Origin: Balneolaceae bacterium
GTDB taxonomy: Bacteria; Bacteroidota; Rhodothermia; Balneolales; Balneolaceae
Assembly (NCBI GenBank): GCA_034521445.1
Contig: JAXHMM010000006.1
Span: 62,001-126,000, forward strand
DNA length: 64,000 nt
Direction: 5' to 3'
Under the pieces are notes generated by a model. The model had not been told where the DNA came from. It saw only the letters and a list, made by a program, of their open reading frames with translations, and did not search any database. The position numbers were made by a program, and so were the translations under genes. Shown piece after piece: positions 43,706-51,220 of the stretch. The stretch's first letter is position 1. Each line of letters starts with the position of its first letter.

Positions 43706-46102
43706 TCACTCCGAGCGCAGCGAATCCACCGGGTTGGCGGTGGCCGCCTTCAGGGACTGCCAGATGACCGTCGCCAAGGCCACCAGAAGGGCCGTACCCC
43801 CGGCCGCCAGAAAGATCCCGGGTCCAATGGTAATGCGGTAAGCAAAATCCGCCAGCCACTGTCCCATGACGTAGTAGGCCGCGGGGGCCGCAATCACGAA
43901 TCCCAGGGCTACCAGCTTCAGGTAGTCCCTGGAGAGCAGCACGACGATACCCGACACCGTCGCGCCCAGCACCTTGCGCACACCGATCTCCTTGGTGCGC
44001 CGCTCGGCGGTATAGGCTGACAGTCCCAGCAGACCCAGGCATGCTATGAAGATAGCGATCACCGTAAAGACCCAGAAGATGTTGGCCAGGCGCTGCTCCG
44101 TGCGGTATTGCCGGTCGAGCTGCTCGTCCAGAAAATGATAGTAGAACGGACGGTCCGTCACGTGACGGTTCCACGCCCGCCGCACCGCTTCCAGTCCGCC
44201 GCTCACCTGCCCGTCGGCCAGCCTCACAAGGATGGTCTCCTGCGAACCCGTCTGGAACTCCGCCACCAGCGGTTCGATGGGCTGGTGCATCGATTCGATG
44301 TGGTAGTCCTCCACGATGCCCACCAGAATCCCGGTGCCGTTGTATTGTATTTCCTGTCCCACCTTGTCCCACAGATCCTCCACGTTGGCCAGCGTTTCGT
44401 TAATGATCTTGGCGTTGGCGGCCTCCAGATCGGATATTCCCGCATCCCGGAAGTGTGTCCCGGCGACCATTTCATAGCCTAATGTACTAAAATAATCGTA
44501 CTCTACCCACATCACATTTAGAAAGTCAAACTGCGAGGTGGTGTCGGATGGTGTGAAACCGCTGAGAAATCGAATATCTCCTGGCATCTGCCCCGCCGTT
44601 ACACTTTCTATGGCCGGAGAGGAAAGCAGCTCCCTCTTGAAGGTATCGTACTGCTGGTCGACGGCCTCGTTTTTGTTTTCAACCACCAGCACTTGGTCGC
44701 CACGCACATTCAGGCGTTGCTTGCGTATATGCTCCATCTGGTTGTAGATGGTCACGGAAGCCAGAATGAGCATGATGGAGCCGGTAAACTGCCCCACCAC
44801 CAGCACCTTCCGGAAACGGCTGCTGCCCGCTCCGCCCGGAAAGAGCCCCTTGAGCACGCGGGAGGGAGAGACGCCTGAAAGCACGAAAGCCGAATAACTC
44901 CCGCTCAGCAGTCCCACAATCACGGCCACGGCCGCCACCACGGCAAGACCCAAGGGCTCCCAGACCGGCTGCATGCTCAGTCGTGTATCGAGCAAACGGT
45001 TAAAGGTTGGCAACGCCAGCTCGGCCATCAGCAGGGCCGCCAGCATGGAAATGGTAGACAGCAACACCGACTCCATCAGAAACTGCCGCAGAAGCTGTCC
45101 CCTGTGCCCTCCCATTACTTTGCGAACGCCCACCTCGCGGGCGCGCTGGGACGAGCGCGCGGTGGAGAGGTTCATGTAGTTCACGACCGCAATCAGCAGT
45201 ATCAGCAGGGCGGCGGCCGAAAAGATGTAAATGTACTGGAGGGGCCCCGTACGTGTGGCCGTGCCGAGACTGGGATAGAGATGGGCATCCGTCAGGGGCT
45301 GTACACGGAGATCGTACTGCTCGTCCGCGCCTTCGGGCTGCTGGTTCTCCATAAAAGCCGGCAGCTTGTCCCGGAAGGCGGCGATGTCGGCGTCCGCCCT
45401 CAGCTTGATATAATTCGCATTGCCGAAATTCCACCAGTAGGGCGACCCGCTCTCCGGCTGAAAAGGGATCAGCATGTCGAAAGTAATGGAGGAGTTGTAG
45501 GGCAGGGTCTCCAGCACGGCTGCAACGGTGTAGGTGGTCTCGCCTTTGTCGATGCGCTCCAACCCGTCGCCTTCCAGGCGCATGGTGGACTCGTCGCGGG
45601 TGGTGATGGTCTCACCTACCACGCTGGCGCTGCCGAAATATTTTTCGGCAAACGGCCTGGTGATCACCACGGAACGGGGGCTCTCGAGGGCTCCCTCTAC
45701 GCTGCCGTGGGCCACCGGAAAGGAAAAAGGCTCCAGGTAGCCGGGGTTTACATACCGTACGGAATTCTCATAGAACTGTCGCCCGTTGGCCGAAACCAGC
45801 AGCTCCCGGGCGGTGGTGCTGACGGCCCAGGATTCCACCTCCGGATACGCTTCCGCCAGTCCCATGGCGATATCCTCCATCAGTCCGGTGCGTATGTCAC
45901 CGCTTTCGGTCTCCTCGGCCACCACGCGGTAGATGCGGTCGGCCCCCTCGTGGAAGGAGTCGAAGGTAAGCTCACGCACCACAAAGAGAGCTATAATCAG
46001 GCAGACGGCCAGACCCACCGACAGCCCAAGGGCGTTGATCAGCGTAAAGGCGCGGTTCTTGACCAGGTTGCGCCAGGCAATTTTCACGTAGTTTTTCAGC
46101 AT
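43706..46102 (-). CDS. MacB-type permease of a tripartite efflux operon
   Basis: The ATG at 46102 (MLKNYVKIAWRNLVKNRAF) gives 798 residues and matches paralogue starts; the upstream extension to 46168 overlaps no other signal and is unlikely. It has QRAREVGVRKVMGGHRGQLLRQF and TKEIGVRKVLGATVSGIVVLLSRDYL. This is the only permease here with its ATPase and adaptor next to it. Order is adaptor, ATPase, permease, TolC, with 16 bp to the ATPase gene. It likely moves a lipophilic substrate or lipoprotein-like cargo across the periplasm. Confidence 0.93.
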   Translation of the reverse strand: MLKNYVKIAWRNLVKNRAFTLINALGLSVGLAVCLIIALFVVRELTFDSFHEGADRIYRVVAEETESGDIRTGLMEDIAMGLAEAYPEVESWAVSTTARELLVSANGRQFYENSVRYVNPGYLEPFSFPVAHGSVEGALESPRSVVITRPFAEKYFGSASVVGETITTRDESTMRLEGDGLERIDKGETTYTVAAVLETLPYNSSITFDMLIPFQPESGSPYWWNFGNANYIKLRADADIAAFRDKLPAFMENQQPEGADEQYDLRVQPLTDAHLYPSLGTATRTGPLQYIYIFSAAALLILLIAVVNYMNLSTARSSQRAREVGVRKVMGGHRGQLLRQFLMESVLLSTISMLAALLMAELALPTFNRLLDTRLSMQPVWEPLGLAVVAAVAVIVGLLSGSYSAFVLSGVSPSRVLKGLFPGGAGSSRFRKVLVVGQFTGSIMLILASVTIYNQMEHIRKQRLNVRGDQVLVVENKNEAVDQQYDTFKRELLSSPAIESVTAGQMPGDIRFLSGFTPSDTTSQFDFLNVMWVEYDYFSTLGYEMVAGTHFRDAGISDLEAANAKIINETLANVEDLWDKVGQEIQYNGTGILVGIVEDYHIESMHQPIEPLVAEFQTGSQETILVRLADGQVSGGLEAVRRAWNRHVTDRPFYYHFLDEQLDRQYRTEQRLANIFWVFTVIAIFIACLGLLGLSAYTAERRTKEIGVRKVLGATVSGIVVLLSRDYLKLVALGFVIAAPAAYYVMGQWLADFAYRITIGPGIFLAAGGTALLVALATVIWQSLKAATANPVDSLRSE

Positions 46103-46118
46103 GCTTCGGGAATCACTC

Positions 46119-46808
46119 CTAGACGTGGAAGCCTTCCTGCATGTTTTCGGTGACAATGTGGCCATCAAATAGGTGAATCACCCGGCGCGCGTAGTCGGCG
46201 TCGTGCGGGGAGTGGGTCACCATCACGATGGTGGTGCCCGCCTCGTTCAGCTCGGCCAGCAGCTTCATCACCTCGTCGCCGTGGTCGGAGTCCAGGTTAC
46301 CGGTGGGCTCATCGGCCAGGATCAGTTTGGCGTTGGCCACCACGGCACGGGCAATGGCCACGCGCTGCTGCTGACCCCCGGAGAGCTGCTGGGGGAAGTG
46401 GTTGCGGCGATGCATCATGTTCATGCGCTCCAGGGCGGCCTCGGACTTCTCCTTGCGCTCCTCGGAAGAGGCGCCCAGGTAGAGCAGCGGCAGTTCCACG
46501 TTTTCAAAGACGGTCAGCTCGTCAATCAGGTTAAAGCTCTGGAAGATGAATCCAATGTTTCCTTTGCGAAGCTGGGCGCGCTCACGCTCGGACCTGTCGG
46601 CCACCTCGTGGCCCAGGAAAGAGTAGGACCCTTCGGTGGGGTTGTCCAGCAGACCCATGATGTTCAGCAGGGTGGATTTCCCGCATCCCGAGGGACCCAT
46701 GATGGCGCAGAACTCCCCTTCGGTGATCTCCAGGTTGACGTTGTTCAAGGCGGTGGTCTCCACCTCCTCGGTAGTGTAGGTCTTCTTCAGGTTTTTGGCG
46801 TTGATCAT
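46119..46808 (-). CDS. ABC transporter ATP-binding protein of the efflux operon
   Basis: The 229-residue ATPase has Walker [13 protein letters not shown]-loop [23 protein letters not shown], signature [14 protein letters not shown], Walker [14 protein letters not shown] and H-loop VTHS. All are intact, unlike the Val substitution in the copy at 23751-24458. It is the MacB/LolD type. It lies between the adaptor (35 bp) and the permease (16 bp), and may energise other permeases in the window too. Confidence 0.94.
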   Translation of the reverse strand: MINAKNLKKTYTTEEVETTALNNVNLEITEGEFCAIMGPSGCGKSTLLNIMGLLDNPTEGSYSFLGHEVADRSERERAQLRKGNIGFIFQSFNLIDELTVFENVELPLLYLGASSEERKEKSEAALERMNMMHRRNHFPQQLSGGQQQRVAIARAVVANAKLILADEPTGNLDSDHGDEVMKLLAELNEAGTTIVMVTHSPHDADYARRVIHLFDGHIVTENMQEGFHV

Positions 46809-46843
46809 GATGGCAAGGTTTGTAGGGTTGGTTTGTTAAAAGG

Positions 46844-48133
46844 TTATTGCAGGTTCAGCACCTCGTTGTCGCCGAAGGTCTCGTAGCTGGAGGTGATCAC
46901 ACGGTCGCCCTCCTCGAGTCCTCCGAGCACCTCGAAGTATTCGGGATTCTGCCGGCCGATGCGAATATCGTGGCGCACGGCCTGGCTGCCGTCGTCGCTA
47001 AGCAGGTAGACCCAGTTGCCGCCGCTGGTCTGAAAGAAGCCGCCCTTGGGCAGCAGCAGGGCCTGGGCCGACTCGCCCAATTCAAGGCGGATGCGCGCCG
47101 TCAGCCCGCGGCGCAGGCCGTCCGGCACCTGGTCGACAAACTGCATCTCCACCTGGAACTGCCCGTTCTCGATGGTGGGATAGATGCGGGTAATCTCCAG
47201 CACATAGGTGGATCCATTGAAGTCCCAGGTCCCGCGAAGTCCCGTAGTAATGCGCTGCAGATGGTACTCGTCGATATTCACGCGCAGCTTGTAGCTGTCC
47301 AGCACGTCCACCTGTCCAATGCGGGTGCCACGGTTTATGGACTGTCCGGCGTTGAATTCGTTCATGGTAAGCTGCCCGTCCACCGGGGCGGTCACAGTGA
47401 GGTTATCCAGGTTGTCCTGGGTGGCCTCCAGGTAACTCTCCACACGCCGCTGCTCCTCCTGCAGATCCTCCAGCTGGTTCTGGGTGCTGACGGAGTCGTT
47501 GCGTGTGGACTGCTGCTCCAGGCGGAAAATTTCCTGCTGGTGACGGTAGTCGTCCCGGGAGCGACGGAACTCAGCCTGCGGGATGGCACCTTCCTGGTAG
47601 AGGGTGCTGTCGCGCTCGTACTGGTTGCGCGTTTCGGTAAGCGAATGGCGCGCGTTGGCCAGCTGGCTCTGCAGGTTGAGCAGGCGACGCTCCAGATTGT
47701 ATCGCTGGTCACGCAGGCTGTTGAGCTGTTCGTAGTAGCCGCCGGTCCGCTGCATGATCGTCAGCTCCAGCTCGGGATTGTTGAGAGTCAGAATGGTGTC
47801 GCCCTCCTCCACCATGGCGCCCGACTGCAGGTAGATCTGGTCCACCGTGCCGCCCTCCGCCGCATCGATATAGGTGGTGCGGATGGGCTCCACCGTCCCG
47901 TTCTGGCTGATAAATTCCTGGAAGGTACCCTGCTCGATGGTGCTGACGGTAAGCTTTTCGCGGTCGACGTTCAGCGTGGAGCGCACGTCCATAAAGACGA
48001 AGCTGTAGACAAAGAGCGCCACGATGGCCACCCCTCCCACGATCATGGCGATACGCTTGGGCGTCCAGTAGCTCTTGTTAATTTTCTTGTCCATCCCCGC
48101 GCTGGAAATGTCCTTGTCTGAATAATCCGGCAT
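46844..48133 (-). CDS. Periplasmic adaptor (HlyD/MacA-type) of the efflux operon
   Basis: The ATG at 48133 (MPDYSDKDISSAGMDKK) gives 429 residues; the reading frame upstream to 48286 crosses the promoter and is rejected. An inner-membrane anchor lies at about residues 28-48, a barrel-sandwich-type segment follows near TSTIEQGTFQEFISQNGTVEP, and a long coiled-coil hairpin at about 130-240. Next come the lipoyl-like and beta-barrel parts with VTAPVDGQLTMNEFNAGQS. It bridges the permease and the TolC channel. It is the first gene of the operon and directly follows the sigma-54-like promoter. Confidence 0.93.
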   Translation of the reverse strand: MPDYSDKDISSAGMDKKINKSYWTPKRIAMIVGGVAIVALFVYSFVFMDVRSTLNVDREKLTVSTIEQGTFQEFISQNGTVEPIRTTYIDAAEGGTVDQIYLQSGAMVEEGDTILTLNNPELELTIMQRTGGYYEQLNSLRDQRYNLERRLLNLQSQLANARHSLTETRNQYERDSTLYQEGAIPQAEFRRSRDDYRHQQEIFRLEQQSTRNDSVSTQNQLEDLQEEQRRVESYLEATQDNLDNLTVTAPVDGQLTMNEFNAGQSINRGTRIGQVDVLDSYKLRVNIDEYHLQRITTGLRGTWDFNGSTYVLEITRIYPTIENGQFQVEMQFVDQVPDGLRRGLTARIRLELGESAQALLLPKGGFFQTSGGNWVYLLSDDGSQAVRHDIRIGRQNPEYFEVLGGLEEGDRVITSSYETFGDNEVLNLQ

Positions 48134-48178
48134 CTTCTGTTCGTTCCTTATGTTCTGGTTGCTTGCGATTCCAATATA

Positions 48179-48195
48179 TTCAACATGCGTGCCAA
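48179..48195 (-). promoter_or_regulatory. Sigma-54-type promoter of the efflux operon
   Basis: The minus strand reads TTGGCACGCATGTTGAA, close to the classic TTGGCACG-N4-TTGCW with GG and the CACG core intact; only the -12 GC is GA. It lies 46 bp before the adaptor start. A TATATTGG -7-like box overlaps the downstream edge (about 48168-48178), so a housekeeping promoter cannot be excluded. Confidence 0.65.
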
Positions 48196-48245
48196 AAAAA
48201 TATGCGGCCTCTGAGGGCGGCTGGGCACGTCGGAGGCGCCCCTTC

Positions 48246-48284
48246 GTGTACACTGGAGAACAACAGGTGTTCGAATTCGAACAC
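48246..48284. promoter_or_regulatory. Candidate enhancer (UAS): GTGTACAC and an 18-bp perfect palindrome
   Basis: GTGTACAC (48246-48253) and GTGTTCGAATTCGAACAC (48267-48284) lie 51 and 72 bp from the -24 end of the promoter. The TGTTCG-N4-CGAACA core resembles the sites upstream of the permease operons at 16451 and 41950. The region is between the divergent pump and regulator genes, so it may control both. Confidence 0.6.
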
Positions 48285-48410
48285 ATTTCGTTACATTTCC
48301 GTATAGCAACGATCCCAGGAGGCCGGAAGCCCCCTATGAGAAAGGCATGATCTTTGATCCCCTACCTATAGACGAACAGACGAGTTTTCCATTAAAAAAG
48401 TTTTAGACCG

Positions 48411-49790
48411 ATGAGCGACACGACAACCGGAAGGGTACTGGTGGTGGATGACGACAGCGACGTGCTGCAGGCCGCCAAACTCTTCCTGAAACAACATGTG
48501 CGGCAGGTTGACACCGAAAAATCCCCGCGCTCCATTCCCAACCTTCTGAAGAACTACAACTACGACGTGGTGCTGCTGGACATGAATTTCACCGAAGACG
48601 TCTCCAGCGGGGAGGAGGGATTTCACTGGCTGGAGAAGATCCTGGAGATGGACCCCTCCCTGGCCGTGGTGCTCATAACGGCCTACGGCGATGTGGAGAA
48701 GGCCGTAAAAGCCGTGAAGCTGGGCGCCACCGATTTCGTGATGAAGCCTTGGCAGAACGAGAAGCTGCTGGCCACCATCACTTCCGCCCTCAACCTGACG
48801 GAGTCGCGGCGGGAGATCGACACCCTGCGCAGCCGCCAGAAACACCTTTCGGCCGACATTGACCAGCACTACCAGGAGATCATCGGGAAGAGTCCCCGGA
48901 TGAACAAGATTTTCCAGACCATCGAGAAGGTGGCCAAAACGGACGCCAACGTGCTGATCACCGGTGAGAACGGTACCGGCAAGGAGCTGGTGGCCCGCGC
49001 CCTGCACCGCCGCTCGGACCGCAGCGAGGAGGTGTTTATCAATGTTGACATCGGCGCCATTCCCGAAAATCTCTTCGAAAGCGAGCTCTTCGGTCATACC
49101 AAGGGCGCCTTCACCGACGCCAAGGAATCACGCGCCGGCCGTTTCGAAGTGGCCTCCGGGGGCACCCTCTTCCTGGACGAGATCGGCAACCTCCCCCTGC
49201 AGCTGCAGCCCAAGCTGCTCTCGGCTCTGGAGACGCGCAAGATCACCCGTATCGGATCCAACAAGCCGGTGGAGGTGGACATCCGGCTGGTCTGCGCCAC
49301 CAACGAGCCGGTGCATCAGATGGTGCAGGAGAGCCGCTTCCGCCAGGACCTGCTCTACCGCATCAACACCATCGAGATCAAGCTGCCGCCCCTGCGCGAG
49401 CGCACCGAGGATATTCCCCTGCTGGCCAAGCACTTCCTGCAGCGTTACGCCAGGAAGTACGGCAAAGAGATCACCACCCTTTCGGAACCGGCCCTCAAGA
49501 AGCTCTCCCTCTACCACTGGCCGGGCAACGTGCGGGAACTGCAGCATTCGGTGGAGCGTGCCGTCATCATGACCGACCACAGCGTGCTGCAGCCCGAGGA
49601 CTTTCTGCTTACTTCCATGGGCGGGGAGGAGTCGGCCATGGTCTTCGATGACTATAACCTGGAGGAGATCGAGAAAACGGTGATCCGCAAGGCGCTGGAC
49701 AAGCATGAGGGCAACATCTCCAAGACGGCCGACGAGCTGGGACTCACCCGAGCCTCCCTCTACCGCAGAATGGAGAAGTATGATCTTTAA
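48411..49790 (+). CDS. NtrC-family sigma-54-dependent response regulator
   Basis: The 459-residue protein has a receiver domain with Asp57 as phospho-acceptor in VVLLDMNF and Lys in FVMKPW. An AAA+ domain with Walker A GENGTGKE (near residue 185) and GGTLFLDEIGNL follows. The C-terminal Fis-type HTH is KTVIRKALDKHEGNISKTADELGLTRASLYRRMEKYDL. The loop that contacts sigma-54 reads GAFTDA at 232-237 instead of GAFTGA. It should activate sigma-54 promoters such as that at 48179-48195. The kinase gene overlaps its end by 11 bp, so the pair is co-translated. Confidence 0.94.
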   Translation: MSDTTTGRVLVVDDDSDVLQAAKLFLKQHVRQVDTEKSPRSIPNLLKNYNYDVVLLDMNFTEDVSSGEEGFHWLEKILEMDPSLAVVLITAYGDVEKAVKAVKLGATDFVMKPWQNEKLLATITSALNLTESRREIDTLRSRQKHLSADIDQHYQEIIGKSPRMNKIFQTIEKVAKTDANVLITGENGTGKELVARALHRRSDRSEEVFINVDIGAIPENLFESELFGHTKGAFTDAKESRAGRFEVASGGTLFLDEIGNLPLQLQPKLLSALETRKITRIGSNKPVEVDIRLVCATNEPVHQMVQESRFRQDLLYRINTIEIKLPPLRERTEDIPLLAKHFLQRYARKYGKEITTLSEPALKKLSLYHWPGNVRELQHSVERAVIMTDHSVLQPEDFLLTSMGGEESAMVFDDYNLEEIEKTVIRKALDKHEGNISKTADELGLTRASLYRRMEKYDL

Positions 49791-51147
49791 AAATTTTCGT
49801 GTCGGCGTGGTGCTCCGGGTCGGGGGGCTGGTGGCCTCCATCGCCCTCTGGATGTACCTGGTCTACTCCACCAGCTACTACGTGAGCATGGTTATCCTGG
49901 CGCTGGTGATCGTCTCCCAGATTGTGCACCTGGTGCGCTACGTGGAGCGTACCAATTACAAGCTCACCCGCTTTCTCAACTCCATCCGATACTCCGATTT
50001 CTCCCAGACCTTTCCCGACCACGGGCTGGGCAGCTCCTTCCGGGAGCTGAACCACGCCTTTTCGCGGGTGATCGACGAATTCAAGAAGGAGCGCTCCGAG
50101 AAGGAGGAGAGTTTCCGCTACCTTCAGACCGTGGTGCAGCACATCGGCATCGGGCTCATCTCCTTCAACAAGCAGGGGGAGGTGGAGCTGATCAACACCG
50201 CCGCCAAGCGCCTCTTCCAGATCCCCGCGCTGCGCAACGTGCAGGCCCTGCGCTCCATCAGCGAGCCGCTCTACAAGGCGGTAAGCGGACTCAAGGGCGG
50301 CAACCGCACCCTGGTGAGGGTGGGCATCGGCAGCGAAACCTTGCAGCTGGCTATTTCGGCCACCGAGTTCCGCATGCATAACGACCTCTACAAGCTGGTC
50401 TCCTTCCAGAACATCCACTCCGAGCTGGAGGAGAAGGAGATGGAGGCCTGGCAGAACCTTACCCAGGTACTCGCCCATGAGATCATGAATTCGATCACAC
50501 CCATCGCTTCGCTGTCGGACACCATCCACATGCTGCTGCGCAAAAACGCCGTGGAGCAGAACGGGGAGTACATCATCGACCGGGAGTCGCTCGGGGACGT
50601 CTCCGATGCCCTGGACACGATCAACAACCGCAGCCACGGGCTAATGCGCTTCGTCAACTCCTACCGCGACTTCACGCAGATTCCCGAGCCCACCTTCGAC
50701 CATTTCAGCGTAAGGGAGCTGCTGGTACGCGCCCGCAACCTCAACAAGGGGGAGGCCGAGGCGCAAAACGTGCATATTGAGGTTTCGGTTCAGCCGGAAA
50801 CCCTGGAGGTGACCGCCGATCCCCACCTCATTGAGCAGGTACTCATCAACCTCATTAAGAACGCCTTCCGCGCGCTGGAAGACAAGGAGAACGCCCGCAT
50901 TGGACTCTCCGGCTCCCTCGACGCCGACGGCACCGTGCTCATCCAGGTCGCCGACAACGGCCCGGGCATCAAGCCCTCGAATCTGCAGAAGATCTTTATT
51001 CCCTTCTACAGTACCAGCCAGCCCACCTCCCGCGGCGGCTCCGGCATCGGACTCAGCCTTTCGCGGCAGATCATGCGCATGCACCGCGGCACCCTCACCG
51101 TGAGGACCGACGAGCAGGAGGGCACCACCTTTACCCTGCGCTTCTAG
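49780..51147 (+). CDS. Membrane sensor histidine kinase, NtrY-like
   Basis: The ATG at 49780 (MIFKNFRVGVVLRVGG) overlaps the regulator gene by 11 bp and is preferred over the spurious longer frame. Two membrane helices in residues 7-55 are linked by a short loop (YSTSYYV), so there is no periplasmic sensor domain. A PAS-like segment follows (VVQHIGIGLISFNKQGEVELINTAAKRLFQ). Then come His233 in LAHEIMNSITPIASLSD, the N-box NLIKNAFRALED, DNGPGI and the GSGIGLSLSR G-box. It should phosphorylate Asp57 of the regulator and probably senses membrane state. Confidence 0.94.
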   Translation: MIFKNFRVGVVLRVGGLVASIALWMYLVYSTSYYVSMVILALVIVSQIVHLVRYVERTNYKLTRFLNSIRYSDFSQTFPDHGLGSSFRELNHAFSRVIDEFKKERSEKEESFRYLQTVVQHIGIGLISFNKQGEVELINTAAKRLFQIPALRNVQALRSISEPLYKAVSGLKGGNRTLVRVGIGSETLQLAISATEFRMHNDLYKLVSFQNIHSELEEKEMEAWQNLTQVLAHEIMNSITPIASLSDTIHMLLRKNAVEQNGEYIIDRESLGDVSDALDTINNRSHGLMRFVNSYRDFTQIPEPTFDHFSVRELLVRARNLNKGEAEAQNVHIEVSVQPETLEVTADPHLIEQVLINLIKNAFRALEDKENARIGLSGSLDADGTVLIQVADNGPGIKPSNLQKIFIPFYSTSQPTSRGGSGIGLSLSRQIMRMHRGTLTVRTDEQEGTTFTLRF

Positions 51148-51164
51148 GCAGATCAATCATCTTT

Positions 51165-51194
51165 TTTGCTTTCCGCCCTACCTCGTATATTCCG
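51165..51194 (+). promoter_or_regulatory. Candidate housekeeping promoter, TTTG and TATATTCCG
   Basis: TTTG (51165-51168) lies 17 bp before TATATTCCG (51186-51194), 26 bp upstream of the glycosyltransferase start. TATATTCCG occurs again at 57109-57117 before a lipoprotein gene, and TATATTGG at 54427-54434 before the arginine deiminase gene. These resemble the Bacteroidota TAnnTTTG -7 element. Confidence 0.4.
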
Positions 51195-51220
51195 TCAACG
51201 CCATAAACGGAAAGGGCCTG

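Noticed and set aside
48168-48178. A TATATTGG housekeeping box before the adaptor gene
   Set aside because: It overlaps the better sigma-54-like match and its upstream TTTG is only 14 bp away; kept as an alternative, not as the main call.
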